DNA of 64,000 nucleotides, from contig CAYPCQ010000006.1 in assembly GCA_964409245.1 (NCBI GenBank), positions 52,806 to 116,805 of the forward strand, in the 5' to 3' direction. The translations under genes were made by a program, and so were the position numbers. How positions within the stretch are numbered: the stretch's first letter is position 1; every line of letters starts with the position of its first letter. This document shows, in pieces, positions 34,382 through 43,328 of this stretch. Below the pieces are notes generated by a model. It was not told where the DNA came from, made no database searches, and saw only the letters and a program-made list of their open reading frames with translations. The DNA comes from CAIMWS01 sp964409245. Its GTDB lineage: Bacteria > Verrucomicrobiota > Verrucomicrobiia > Limisphaerales > UBA1319.

Positions 34382-35018
34382 CCGGGCAACCTATCGGTTC
34401 CCAGTTTGGATTTCCACGGAAAAGAGTCGGCTGCGGAATACCCCCGTGGCAGGAAAGCTGAGGAAGGTTGGAGGGCGTTTTCTGGGCCGGCGCCCCAGCT
34501 CTGGGGAAAAACCGTGCGCTCAAGCAGTTAACTGCCTGCGGCAGAATTAAGATGGGCACGGGTCGGGTTGGTGGTCTTTTGCGCCAGCCGGCGATGTGCA
34601 GCCAAAGTGCAACTGGCCGATGGGAGGCAGGGCGGGCGGTAAGCGGCGCGCCCAGGCAACGGCCGTGCTCGCCCATCCAGCGCGTTTACCCGCCGACGTG
34701 AGGCGGACGCAAGGCCTCCGGAAAGGCTGCCGGGCCGAATCTGGATGGGGTAGGGAGCGGATGGGATTGCGCCAGCGGCAGGTTTGCGTAGGCAACGGAA
34801 CCTTCCGCCATCCCGCCGCGGATCCCCTTGCCCCGCTGGCGGGGAGATGGTTCGGGTGAGAGGGGAGTCCTGCTGCCCCCGGCGGTCCTCCTTACCTGGC
34901 CAGGCATTCCCATTTAACAGGCGGTTTTCTAAAGGCCAGGTATTGCGCGGCGGCGGCCGGGAGGTATCCTGCCCCTGGCTGCGGGCCAAAGCTGCGGCCT
35001 TGTATTTAACATGAATAT
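34382..35018. other. Intergenic region, divergent promoters and repeat-like debris
   Basis: This 637-base interval separates the CotH gene (minus) from the DUF362 gene (plus) and should hold both promoters. A TTTTGCGCCAGCCG segment (34574-34587) matches the left core arm of repeat copy 3 but its partner arm is missing, so it may be a decayed repeat. Pyrimidine/purine runs with CCGCTGGCGGGGAGATGG look like repeat debris. I see no convincing gene. Confidence 0.4.
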
Positions 35019-36206
35019 ATGAGCACCTCTGCGCAAGTGGCCCTGGCCAAAGCCGCCGCCTACGATCCCGCGGAAATCCTGGCGGCCGTGCGCGCCTGCC
35101 TGGATCACCTGGGAGGCATCCGCGCCTGGGTCAAGCCCGGGCAGCGGGTGCTGCTCAAGCCCAATCTCCTGGGCGGCTTTCCCGTGGAGCGCGCCGTCAC
35201 CACTCATCCGGCGGTGATCCGCGCGGTGGCCTTGCTGGTGCGGGAAGCCGGGGGCGAGCCGTGGATCGGCGACAGCCCCGGCATGGGCGCCCTGGACAAG
35301 GTGGCCAGCCGGTGCGGGCTGGAGCCGGTGCTGGCGGAGACCGGCGCCCGGCTGGTGGATTTTTCCGAGGCCGCTGAATACCCGGTGCCCGGCCACCGGG
35401 TGGCTCCCCAGCTGACGTTGACCCGCGTGCTGCGGGAGGTGGACGTGATCATCTCGCTGCCCAAGCTGAAAACCCATGGGCACCTGGTCATGACCGGCGC
35501 CTTGAAAAACCAATACGGATTGATCCCGGGCTCCCTCAAAAGCCAATGGCACTTCCGGCTGCGCCAGCCGGAATGGATGGCGGCGCTGATCCTCGATATC
35601 GACCGGGTGGCCCGCCCGGCGCTCGCCATCATGGACGCCGTGGTGGCCATGGAAGGGGCGGGGCCCAGCGCCGGCCAGCCCCGGCAGGTCGGCGCCCTTT
35701 TGGCCGGCGCCTGCCTGGTGGCTGTGGATGCAGTGGCCTGCCGGATGATCGGCCTGCAGCCCCCGCAGGCGCCGGTGCTGGCCGCCGCCGCCAGCCAGCA
35801 TTATGGGACCACGGATCTCCAGAACATCCAGGTTACGGGCGATGACTGGCGCTCCTTGTGCGTGCCGGATTTTGCGCAAGTGCCGCATTTGGCGGATGTG
35901 CAGCGCCTGGTGCCCCTGCCCGGTTTTGTGCTGCGGTGGATCCGGCGCCTGTGGACACCCCGCCCCCGGATCCTGCCGCATTGCACCCAATGCGGGATCT
36001 GCGCGGCCGGCTGCCCGGTCAAGCCCACGGCCATTCATCCGGCAGCGGCCGTGGGCAGCCCGCAGGTGGAGGACCACCGCTGCATCTGCTGTTACTGCTG
36101 CCACGAATTCTGCCCGCAGCACGCCATCGAGCTGCGCCAGTCCTGGCTGGCGCGGCGGATTTCCCTGAGCCGCCTGGCCGACCGGGCCACCCGCTGGCTA
36201 AGTTAG
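35019..36206 (+). CDS. DUF362 domain protein with two 4Fe-4S clusters
   Basis: A 395-residue cytoplasmic protein. DUF362 segments are visible: LLKPNLLGGFPVERAVTTHP, GDSPGMGALDKV, VDVIISLPKLKTHGHLVMTG and ALKNQYGLIPG. The C terminus carries two ferredoxin-type motifs, CTQCGICAAGCPVKP and CICCYCCHEFCPQHA, for two 4Fe-4S clusters. Members are thought to act in redox or radical chemistry, but the reaction of this group is not established. No partner oxidoreductase is adjacent; the next gene, RidA, begins about 220 bases downstream. Confidence 0.88.
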   Translation: MSTSAQVALAKAAAYDPAEILAAVRACLDHLGGIRAWVKPGQRVLLKPNLLGGFPVERAVTTHPAVIRAVALLVREAGGEPWIGDSPGMGALDKVASRCGLEPVLAETGARLVDFSEAAEYPVPGHRVAPQLTLTRVLREVDVIISLPKLKTHGHLVMTGALKNQYGLIPGSLKSQWHFRLRQPEWMAALILDIDRVARPALAIMDAVVAMEGAGPSAGQPRQVGALLAGACLVAVDAVACRMIGLQPPQAPVLAAAASQHYGTTDLQNIQVTGDDWRSLCVPDFAQVPHLADVQRLVPLPGFVLRWIRRLWTPRPRILPHCTQCGICAAGCPVKPTAIHPAAAVGSPQVEDHRCICCYCCHEFCPQHAIELRQSWLARRISLSRLADRATRWLS

Positions 36207-36427
36207 GAGCCGGATAAAAACAACCGCCGCCGCCGGGCTGGCGCTTTTAGCCCGGGACTCCGCCTCGCCCGGATCCGTTTTCATTTTGTGCCCTGGGAAC
36301 CTTTTCGTGGCCATTCCCCGGCCCGCCGCCCGAAAATCCCACGCCGGCGTTTAGCGGACTGAGCCGCAGGGGCGGCACAATCTTGCTCGCCACGGGCGCG
36401 GGAATGGTTTAAATAACCGGCTGAATT

Positions 36428-36889
36428 ATGAATGCGGAAGCCAATTTCACAGCGTTGAACCTTGAACTCCCCGCCGCGCCCAAGCCGGTGGGGGTTTACA
36501 AGCCGGTGGTGATCATCGGCAACCTGGCCTATGTATCCGGCCACGGACCCTTGAAACCGGACGGCACGTTGATCACCGGCCGGGTGGGCGCGGACCTGGA
36601 CCTGGAGGGCGGCAAAGCGGCGGCGCAGCAGACGGGCCTGGCGATCCTGGCCACGTTGCGCCAAGGCCTGGGGAGCCTGGACCGCGTGGTGCGCGTCATC
36701 AAAGTCCTGGGCATGGTGAATGCCACGGCCGATTTCCTGGAGCACCCCAAGGTCATCAACGGCTGCAGCGAGCTGTTCGCCGGCGTCTGGGGCCCGGATA
36801 ACGGGGTGGGCGCGCGGAGCGCGGTGGGCATGGGCTCGCTGCCGGGCAACATCCCGGTGGAGGTCGAGGCCATCTTTGAAATCGCCTGA
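36428..36889 (+). CDS. RidA family protein (YjgF/L-PSP)
   Basis: A 153-residue RidA-fold protein of the longer clade. YVSGHGPLKPDG, TGRVGADLDLEGGKAAAQQT, VRVIKVLGMVNATADF and the C-terminal GVGARSAVGMGSLPGNIPVE place it in the family, with the conserved Arg that anchors the substrate carboxylate in GARSAVG. Archetypal RidA hydrolyses reactive enamine/imine intermediates made by PLP-dependent dehydratases. Here it precedes a D-amino-acid PLP enzyme by 65 bases, so a direct role in releasing ammonia from its enamine product is plausible. Confidence 0.92.
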   Translation: MNAEANFTALNLELPAAPKPVGVYKPVVIIGNLAYVSGHGPLKPDGTLITGRVGADLDLEGGKAAAQQTGLAILATLRQGLGSLDRVVRVIKVLGMVNATADFLEHPKVINGCSELFAGVWGPDNGVGARSAVGMGSLPGNIPVEVEAIFEIA

Positions 36890-36954
36890 GCCATGGCCCG
36901 ATCATTGGCTGAGCCGCGGGCCTGGCGGAGCGGCGGCGCCTGGGGGGCCAGGCC

Positions 36955-38079
36955 ATGACGGCAGCCCTGCATCCACCACCCTGGTATGAGGTGGCGGGAG
37001 TGGAAAAACTCCCCTCGCCCAGCCTGCTGGTTTACCGTGGGCGCGTGGAGGAAAATCTGCGGCGGATGATCGCCCTGGCCGGGGGCACGGAGCGCCTGCG
37101 GCCGCATGTGAAGACGCACAAGATGCGGGAATTGATCGCGCTGCAGGCCGCCCTGGGCATCGGCAAGTTCAAGTGCGCCACCATCGCGGAGGCGGAGATG
37201 GCGGCGCAGGCCGGGGCCCGGGAGGTGCTGCTGGCCTACCCGCCGGTGGGGCCGAACATCGCCCGTTTCCTCGCGCTGGCCCGCGCCCACCCCGGCGTGG
37301 GCTTCGCGGTGCTGGGCGACCACGCCGGGGCGTTGCGCGCCCTTTCCAGCGCGGCCGGCGCCGGCGGGCCGGCCGTGGAAGTTCTGCTGGACCTGGACAT
37401 TGGCCAGCACCGCACCGGCCTGCCGCCGAACGCCGGGGCCGTGGCGCTCTACCGGCTGATCGCCTCCCTGCCCGGGCTCAAGCCCGGCGGTCTGCACGCC
37501 TACGACGGCCACCTCCACGACCCCGATCCGGAGGCCCGGCGGGCGGCGTGCGAGGCGGCCTTCGCCCCGGTGGCCGCCCTGCGGGAGGCCTTGCTGGCGG
37601 CGGGCCTGCCGGTCCCGCGGATCGTGGCGGGCGGCACGCCCACCTTTCCGTTCCATGCCCGCCGGGCCGGGGTGGAATGCAGCCCCGGCACCTGTGTTTT
37701 TTGGGACGCCGGCTATGCCGCCCAGCTGCCGGATCTGGATTTCCTGCCGGCCGCGCTGGTCTTGTGCCGGGTGGTCAGCCTGCCCGGGCCGGGCCGCCTG
37801 TGCCTGGACCTGGGCCACAAGGCCATCGCCTCCGAGATGCCGCCCCCCCGCGTGGTGTTCCTGAACCTGCCCGGCGCCCAGGCGGTGGCCCACAGCGAGG
37901 AGCACCTGGTGATCGCGACGCCCCGGGCCGGCGAATTCGCGCCGGGCGACTGCCTGTATGGCCTGCCCTGGCACATCTGCCCCACGGTGGCGCTGCATGC
38001 GGAGGCGCTGGTCATCGAACACGGCAAGCCCGCCACCCGCTGGCCGGTGGCGGCCCGGGAACGGAGGCTGACCTTTTGA
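36955..38079 (+). CDS. D-threonine aldolase/D-serine dehydratase-like PLP enzyme
   Basis: A 374-residue fold-type III PLP protein of the D-threonine aldolase/DSD1 group. The PLP-binding lysine is expected at K53 in RPHVKTHKM. YPPVGPNIARFL and DLDIGQHRTGL fit the barrel, and GLPWHICPTVAL near the C terminus carries His340 and Cys342, the His-x-Cys metal pair of D-serine-dehydratase-like members. The enzyme should cleave or deaminate a D-beta-hydroxy-amino acid. Its stop codon overlaps the TTG start of the permease gene (TTGA), and RidA is upstream, so the product is probably processed by RidA. Whether it acts as an aldolase or a dehydratase cannot be told here. Confidence 0.9.
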   Translation: MTAALHPPPWYEVAGVEKLPSPSLLVYRGRVEENLRRMIALAGGTERLRPHVKTHKMRELIALQAALGIGKFKCATIAEAEMAAQAGAREVLLAYPPVGPNIARFLALARAHPGVGFAVLGDHAGALRALSSAAGAGGPAVEVLLDLDIGQHRTGLPPNAGAVALYRLIASLPGLKPGGLHAYDGHLHDPDPEARRAACEAAFAPVAALREALLAAGLPVPRIVAGGTPTFPFHARRAGVECSPGTCVFWDAGYAAQLPDLDFLPAALVLCRVVSLPGPGRLCLDLGHKAIASEMPPPRVVFLNLPGAQAVAHSEEHLVIATPRAGEFAPGDCLYGLPWHICPTVALHAEALVIEHGKPATRWPVAARERRLTF

Positions 38080-39443
38080 TCCGCTGGCTGGCCACCCATC
38101 CCGATGTTTACCGCCTGCTGCTGATGGTCCTGGCGATCCTGGGCCTGGTGGTGGCGGTCGCCCGGTTCAAGTGGCACGCCTTCATCGCGCTGCTGGTGGC
38201 CTCGCTGTTCCTGGGCGTGGGCGCCGGCCTGGACCCGCCCGGGGTGGTGAAGGCGTTCACCACCGGCCTGGGCAATGTCCTCGGCTCCATCGCCCTGGTC
38301 ATCGCCCTGGGCAGCGTGCTGGGGAAGCTGCTGGTGGAGTCGGGCGCCGCCGGGAAAATGGCCGCCACCCTGGTCCGCACCCCGGACAGCCCCTGGGCCC
38401 CGTGGTCGCTGGCCTTGATCGCGTTCCTGGTGGGGGTGCCGGTATTCTTCAGCGTGGGGCTGGTGCTGCTGGCGCCGGTGGTGTTCACGCTGGCGCGGCA
38501 GACGGGCCGCTCGTTCCTGGGCCTCAGCCTGCCGGTGCTGGCCGGGCTCTCGACGGTCCATGGCCTGGTGCCCCCCCACCCGGGTCCGCTGGCCGCGGTG
38601 GAGCTGCTCCGGGCGGACATCGGCAAAACCATTTTTTACTCCCTGCTCGTCGGGCTGCCCACCACCCTGCTCGCCGGGCCGTGGCTGGGGAGGCGGCTGG
38701 AAAAGGCGGGCGGGGGGGAAGGCGCGGGGTCCGGCGGGTTCACGCAGCAATTTGTGCCGCAGGCCGGCGCGCAGACGGCGCCGGGCTTCTGGCTGGCGCT
38801 GTTCACCAGCCTGCTGCCGGTGCTGCTGATGCTCCTGGCCTCGGCGGCGGACCTCGCCTTCGCCAAAGGCTCCGCCCCGCGCGCCTGGGCCGGCCTGGTC
38901 GGCCACCCGGTGGTGGCGATGCTGGCGGCCACCCTGTTTTCCTTCTGGTCGTTCGGCTCCGCGCGCGGCTTTGACCGCCGCCAGCTCCTCAAGTTCTCGG
39001 AAGATTCCCTGGCCCCGGTGGCGCAGATCCTCCTGGTGGTGGGGGCCGGCGGGGGCTTCAGCGCGGTGCTGACCCAGAGCGGCGTGGGGGACACCCTCGC
39101 CCGCCTGGCCGGCCGCCTCGAGATCCCCCCCCTGCTGCTGGGCTGGCTGGTGGCCGCCGCCATGCGGGTCGCCACCGGTTCGGCCACCGTGGCCGTCACC
39201 ACCGCCGCCGGGCTGCTGGGCCCGCTGGTGGCCACCGTGCCCGGGCTGAACCGCGAGCTGCTCGTGGTGGCCATGGGCGCCGGCTCGCTCATCCTGTCCC
39301 ATGTGAACGATGGCGGATTCTGGATGGTGAAGGAATACCTGAACCTCAGCCTGCCCCAAACCTTGAAAACCTGGACCGTCCTGGAAACCGTCCTTTCGCT
39401 GATCGCCCTGGGGTTCACGCTGCTCCTGGGGCTGGTCCTGTAA
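38076..39443 (+). CDS. GntP-family permease
   Basis: A 455-residue membrane protein with about 12 hydrophobic segments. The start is TTG at 38076, overlapping the stop of the upstream gene; residues IRWLATHPDVYRLLLMVLAI follow. Family-like segments are FSVGLVLLAPVVFTLARQTG, LSTVHGLVPPHPGPLAAVEL, and the conserved AMRVATGSATVAVTTAAGL and LSHVNDGGFWMVKEYL near the C terminus. GntP members import gluconate and related hydroxy acids by proton symport; in this operon the substrate is more likely a D-amino acid or related compound. The frame also extends further upstream in shadow of the preceding gene, which I did not use. Confidence 0.9.
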   Translation: MIRWLATHPDVYRLLLMVLAILGLVVAVARFKWHAFIALLVASLFLGVGAGLDPPGVVKAFTTGLGNVLGSIALVIALGSVLGKLLVESGAAGKMAATLVRTPDSPWAPWSLALIAFLVGVPVFFSVGLVLLAPVVFTLARQTGRSFLGLSLPVLAGLSTVHGLVPPHPGPLAAVELLRADIGKTIFYSLLVGLPTTLLAGPWLGRRLEKAGGGEGAGSGGFTQQFVPQAGAQTAPGFWLALFTSLLPVLLMLLASAADLAFAKGSAPRAWAGLVGHPVVAMLAATLFSFWSFGSARGFDRRQLLKFSEDSLAPVAQILLVVGAGGGFSAVLTQSGVGDTLARLAGRLEIPPLLLGWLVAAAMRVATGSATVAVTTAAGLLGPLVATVPGLNRELLVVAMGAGSLILSHVNDGGFWMVKEYLNLSLPQTLKTWTVLETVLSLIALGFTLLLGLVL

Positions 39444-39472
39444 AACCGCCAACCCATTGCCCTGATTTTTTT

Positions 39473-40606
39473 ATGGAAATCCAAGACGGCCCCGCCGCAA
39501 ACCTGATCTTCGACTCCCACCTCGACCTCGCCATGAACGCGCTGGAGTGGAACCGCGACTTCACCCGGCCCATCGCGCACCTCCGCGAGCGCGAGCAGGG
39601 CCTGCGCGACAAGCCGGACCGCGGCCGGGGGACGGTCTGCTTCCCCGAAATGCGCCGGGGCGGCCTGGGCGTGTGCGTGGCCACCCAGATCGGCCGCTAC
39701 GTCAAACCGGGCAGCACCCTGCCCGGCTGGCACTCGCCGGCCCAGGCGTGGGCGCAAACCCAGGGGCAGCTGGCCTGGTACCGGGCCATGGAGGAGGCGG
39801 GGGAAATGGCGCAGATCCGCGGCCTGGAGGGCCTGGAAACCCAGGTCCACGCCTGGCGGCAATACCTGGCCGCGCAGGAGGCTGGGGAGGCCCCCCCGGC
39901 GGCGCCCCCCATCGGCTATATCCTCAGCCTGGAGGGGGCGGATTCCATCATCACGCTGCGCCACCTGGAGCTGGCCTGGTCCCAGGGCCTGCGCGCGGTG
40001 GGGCCCGCGCATTACGGCCCCGGCACCTACGCCCAGGGCACGGACGCCACCGGGGGGCTGGGCGCCCGCGGCCGGGAATTGCTCCAGGAGATGGACCGCC
40101 TGGGGATGATCCTGGACGCTTCCCACCTCTGCGATGACTGCTTCCGGGAGGCGCTGGATCTTTTCCAAGGCCCGGTCTGGGCCAGCCATTCCAATTGCCG
40201 GGCGCTGGTGCCGCACAACCGCCAGTTCGCCGACGAGCAGATCCGGCTCCTCGCCGGCCGCGGGGCGGTGATCGGTTGCGCGCTGGATGCCTGGATGCTG
40301 GTGCCGGGCTGGATCCGCGGCGTCACCACGCCCGAATCCGCCGGCCTGAAGCTGGAGCACTTTGCCGATCACCTGGACCACATCTGCCAGGTCACAGGCA
40401 ATGCCCTCCACGCCGGGATCGGCTCGGACCTGGACGGCGCCTTCGGCCGGGAGCAGTCGCCCGCCGACCTGGACACCATCGCGGACCTGGCCCGCCTGCC
40501 CGGGATGCTCCAGCGGCGGGGGTACGGGGCCGCGGATATCCAGGGGATCATGCACGGCAATTTCCTGCGCTTCCTGCGCGGGGCCTGGAGCAAAAGCAAA
40601 TCCTGA
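39473..40606 (+). CDS. Membrane dipeptidase (M19 family)
   Basis: A 377-residue zinc peptidase of the renal dipeptidase family, without a signal peptide. Metal ligands are visible in order: His16 and Asp18 in FDSHLDLAM, Glu in LEGADSI, His in DASHLCDDC, His in WASHSNCRAL, and the Asp in GIGSDLDGAFG. M19 enzymes cleave dipeptides and accept D-residues at the C-terminal position. With the D-amino-acid enzyme, RidA and a permease in the same transcript, a role in recycling or feeding on D-amino-acid-containing peptides is supported by context. It ends 24 bases before a large palindrome. Confidence 0.93.
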   Translation: MEIQDGPAANLIFDSHLDLAMNALEWNRDFTRPIAHLREREQGLRDKPDRGRGTVCFPEMRRGGLGVCVATQIGRYVKPGSTLPGWHSPAQAWAQTQGQLAWYRAMEEAGEMAQIRGLEGLETQVHAWRQYLAAQEAGEAPPAAPPIGYILSLEGADSIITLRHLELAWSQGLRAVGPAHYGPGTYAQGTDATGGLGARGRELLQEMDRLGMILDASHLCDDCFREALDLFQGPVWASHSNCRALVPHNRQFADEQIRLLAGRGAVIGCALDAWMLVPGWIRGVTTPESAGLKLEHFADHLDHICQVTGNALHAGIGSDLDGAFGREQSPADLDTIADLARLPGMLQRRGYGAADIQGIMHGNFLRFLRGAWSKSKS

Positions 40607-40629
40607 TCCGGAACCTGGCCCGCAGAATA

Positions 40630-40872
40630 CCATCGTGGCGTGATCCGGGTGGAAGATCCGCCTCCTCACGGCGGCGGCTACCCGCCTCGGGCGGGCGAAC
40701 CCTGCCGTTGCAGGCGCAAACCAAACGCTGGTAGCCGCCGAGGTAACGAGGCGGATCTGGGGTAGACGAAGTTCAAACCAGGCCCCATCCGCCCAAGGCC
40801 GAAACCCTGAATTTGCAGGCCGTAGCGGCTCACGGATGCTCCGGGTCCGCCTTCCGGATCACGCCACAATGG
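40630..40872. repeat. Nested inverted repeat between dipeptidase and rpsA genes
   Basis: Outer arms 40630-40648 (CCATCGTGGCGTGATCCGG) and 40854-40872 pair at 18 of 19 positions. Inner arms 40654-40682 and 40730-40758 pair over 29 bases with four mismatches, starting AGATCCGCCTC and ending GGCGGCTACC. The element spans 243 bases and contains no gene. It lies in a convergent junction, like repeat copies 2 and 3 and the 45.6-kb element, but its arms differ in sequence and length. Confidence 0.75.
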
Positions 40873-41136
40873 CGAGGCCGGGGACTTTTCGCTTGGCTTC
40901 CGTGGTGAGCTTTCACTCCCAAGGCGTATTCCCTCTCCTCGGGCGTAGAGGGCCAGGGTGAGGAGGAACGCCGGGTGCAGCAGGCCGCCCCCTTTTGAGG
41001 GTGGCAGGTTCATAACATCCCCCATTCCAGTTCCGAAAAGGGGGGCTGTTCAGAGGTCAATTGCAGGCTGGTTTTCTACGGACCAAGACAACTCTGGTTA
41101 AGCCGCTCGGAAAACTCCCACCAACCTTGGCCCGAA

Positions 41137-41166
41137 CAAAAAAGGACGCCCTGGAAGGCGTCCTTT
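41137..41166 (-). terminator. Intrinsic terminator of rpsA
   Basis: Read on the minus strand, AAAGGACGCC (41166-41157) pairs with GGCGTCCTTT (41150-41141) across a loop of six bases, followed by a run of T ending near 41137. It lies about 45 bases after the rpsA stop codon and fits an intrinsic terminator for that gene. Confidence 0.85.
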
Positions 41167-41212
41167 GTCAATTTGATACCGGCCCGGGAGCGGCTGGCCC
41201 CGGCGGGCGGGT

Positions 41213-42889
41213 TTACTTCTCGGGCTCGTCCAAACGGGATTCGTCGGCGGCATCGAAAGCGTGCTGCAGCGCCACCAGATCTTCACCCGGCTTGAGCGCA
41301 TCCAGCATGGCCTGCTCGGCCTTGAGCTGGTCGGGAGTGTAGTTGGCGGCCTTGATGGAGAGGCCGATGCGCCGCTCGCCCTTGTCGATCTTGATGACGC
41401 GCGCGGTGACTTCCTGGCCGACCTTGAGCACGTTCTTGATCTTGTCCACGTGGTCTTCGCTCACCTGGGAGATGTGCACCAGGCCGTCGATGTCGTGCTG
41501 CAGGCCCACGAAGGCGCCGAAGCTGGCGAGCTTGGTCACGTTGCCGGTGATGAGGTCGCCCACGCGGTAGAACTGGTCGATGTTGGCCCACGGATCCACG
41601 CTGAGCTGCTTGATGCCCAGGGCGATGCGCTGGTTGGCCTTGTCGATTTCCAGCACCACGGCTTCCACATCCTCGCTCTTCTTGAGGACTTCGGAAGGAT
41701 GGTTGATCTTGCGGGTCCAGGAGATGTCGGAGACGTGGATCATGCCGTCCAGGCCGTCTTCCAGCTCGATGAAGGCGCCGTAGCTGGTGAGGTTGCGGAT
41801 CTTGCCTTTGACGCGGGTCTTCGGCGGGTATTTCTCCGCGGCGCGGTCCCACGGATTGGTCTCGAGCTGGCGGATGCTGAGGGAGATCTTCTGCTCTTCG
41901 CGGTTGATGCCGAGCACCACCGCCTCGATTTCCTGGTCGGCTTTGAGGACATCGGAGGGCTTGGCCACCCGCTTGGTCCAGGACAGCTCGGTGACGTGCA
42001 CGAGGCCTTCCACGCCGGGCTCCAGCTCCACAAACGCGCCGTAAGGCACCAGGTTGACCACCTTGCCCTTGACCTTGACGCCCACGGTGTATTTGCTCTC
42101 GATCTGGTCCCACGGATTGGCCAGCTTCTGCTTGAGGCCGAGGCTGACGCGCTCTTTTTCGCGGTTGATGTCCAGCACCACCACATCGATGTCCTGGCCA
42201 ACCTTGAGGATTTCGGAGGGGTGCCCGATGCGGCCCCAGCTCATGTCGGTGATGTGCAGCAAGCCGTCGATGCCGTTCAGGTCGATGAAGGCGCCGAAGT
42301 CGGTGATGTTCTTCACGGTGCCCTTGCGGATGTCGCCCGGGGTCATCTCGGACAGGAGCTTGGCGCGGCGTTCGGTGCGTTCCTGCTCGATCAGCTCGCG
42401 GCGGGAAAGGACGATGTTCTGGCGCTCCTGGTTGATCTTGACGACCTTGAACTCATAAATGTTCCCCACGTAAATGGTGAGGTTCTTCGGCGGGGAGATG
42501 TCGATCTGGGAAGCGGGCAGGAAGGCTTCCACGCCGATGTTGACGAGCAGGCCGCCTTTGACGACCGCCTTGACCTTGCCGGTGATGGTGCCGCCTTCGT
42601 TGCACACGGCCAGGATCTTCTCCCAGTTGCGCTTGAATTCGGCTTTTTCCTTGGACAGCACCACGTTGCCGTCCCGGTCTTCCAGGCGCTCGATGAGCAC
42701 GTCGATCTGGTCGCCGATTTTGACCGTATGGATGTCATCAAATTCGCCGCCGGGAACCACGCCTTCGCTCTTGTAGCCAATGTCCACCAGGACTTCCTTG
42801 GGACGGACTTCGATGATGGTTCCTTTGACGATCTGCCCCGGGGAAAAAGCAAAGAGACTTTGCTTTAGGGCCTCTTCCATGGTTAACAT
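41213..42889 (-). CDS. rpsA: 30S ribosomal protein S1, six S1 domains
   Basis: A 558-residue protein with six S1 RNA-binding domains in tandem, starting GQIVKGTIIEVRPKEVLVDI, then GTITGKVKAVVKGGLLVNIG, GDIRKGTVKNITDFGAFIDL, GVKVKGKVVNLVPYGAFVEL, KTRVKGKIRNLTSYGAFIEL and GDLITGNVTKLASFGAFVGL. The third to sixth domains are closer to one another and carry the ribosome/mRNA-binding consensus FGAF(I/V). S1 brings mRNA to the small subunit and helps unfold leader structure. The start at 42889 (MLTMEEA) has a second ATG 9 bases in. Its terminator is about 45 bases downstream. Confidence 0.96.
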   Translation of the reverse strand: MLTMEEALKQSLFAFSPGQIVKGTIIEVRPKEVLVDIGYKSEGVVPGGEFDDIHTVKIGDQIDVLIERLEDRDGNVVLSKEKAEFKRNWEKILAVCNEGGTITGKVKAVVKGGLLVNIGVEAFLPASQIDISPPKNLTIYVGNIYEFKVVKINQERQNIVLSRRELIEQERTERRAKLLSEMTPGDIRKGTVKNITDFGAFIDLNGIDGLLHITDMSWGRIGHPSEILKVGQDIDVVVLDINREKERVSLGLKQKLANPWDQIESKYTVGVKVKGKVVNLVPYGAFVELEPGVEGLVHVTELSWTKRVAKPSDVLKADQEIEAVVLGINREEQKISLSIRQLETNPWDRAAEKYPPKTRVKGKIRNLTSYGAFIELEDGLDGMIHVSDISWTRKINHPSEVLKKSEDVEAVVLEIDKANQRIALGIKQLSVDPWANIDQFYRVGDLITGNVTKLASFGAFVGLQHDIDGLVHISQVSEDHVDKIKNVLKVGQEVTARVIKIDKGERRIGLSIKAANYTPDQLKAEQAMLDALKPGEDLVALQHAFDAADESRLDEPEK

Positions 42890-43328
42890 AACAATATGTC
42901 CAATTCACTGCGGGAGACTTGGCGGCGTGTCACAGCCGGCGAAGACTCCATTGCCTAACAGACCGAACGTTGCAGCGGCAACGGAGGGTTAACGGTTAGG
43001 TTACTACGTTGACTTCTCTTTCTCAGCCTCTTTTGAACACCCGCACATGCGGGGTTCAGGCATTACCAACCTAAATCAAGGGATAGGTGTTGCAAGCCCA
43101 AAATCGGGCAAAACGCATATGATTGGCTCCTTCTCAACGATCCAAGGCGTGTTCTCCAACCCGGCCGGCCCCCAAATCCGAGGCCCAGCGCGCGCCGCGC
43201 GCGGAACTTTGCGTTATCGCCCGGTGCGCCCGCCCCCGCCTGAACCTTTAAGATTGACCCCCGGTCGGGGGCGCTTTAGTTTTATGAAAATTCGAACCAA
43301 AACCCATTACGACAAATAATTGCAACTT
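42890..43328. other. Intergenic region, divergent promoters of rpsA and oxidoreductase
   Basis: This 439-base interval is read away from on both sides. It should carry the rpsA promoter and leader as well as the promoter of the downstream oxidoreductase. I see no long repeat, and no clear S1-autoregulatory fold can be called by eye. The last 60 bases are AT-richer (GAAAATTCGAACCAAAACCC and following). Confidence 0.35.

Noticed and set aside
34574..34600. A further full palindromic repeat in the 34.4-35.0-kb gap
   Set aside because: Only the left core arm is present; the paired arm and core are missing.
37173..38075. Upstream extension of the permease frame
   Set aside because: The extra sequence overlaps the D-amino-acid enzyme in another frame and is Gly/Ala/Arg-rich without motifs; the membrane protein begins plausibly at TTG 38076.
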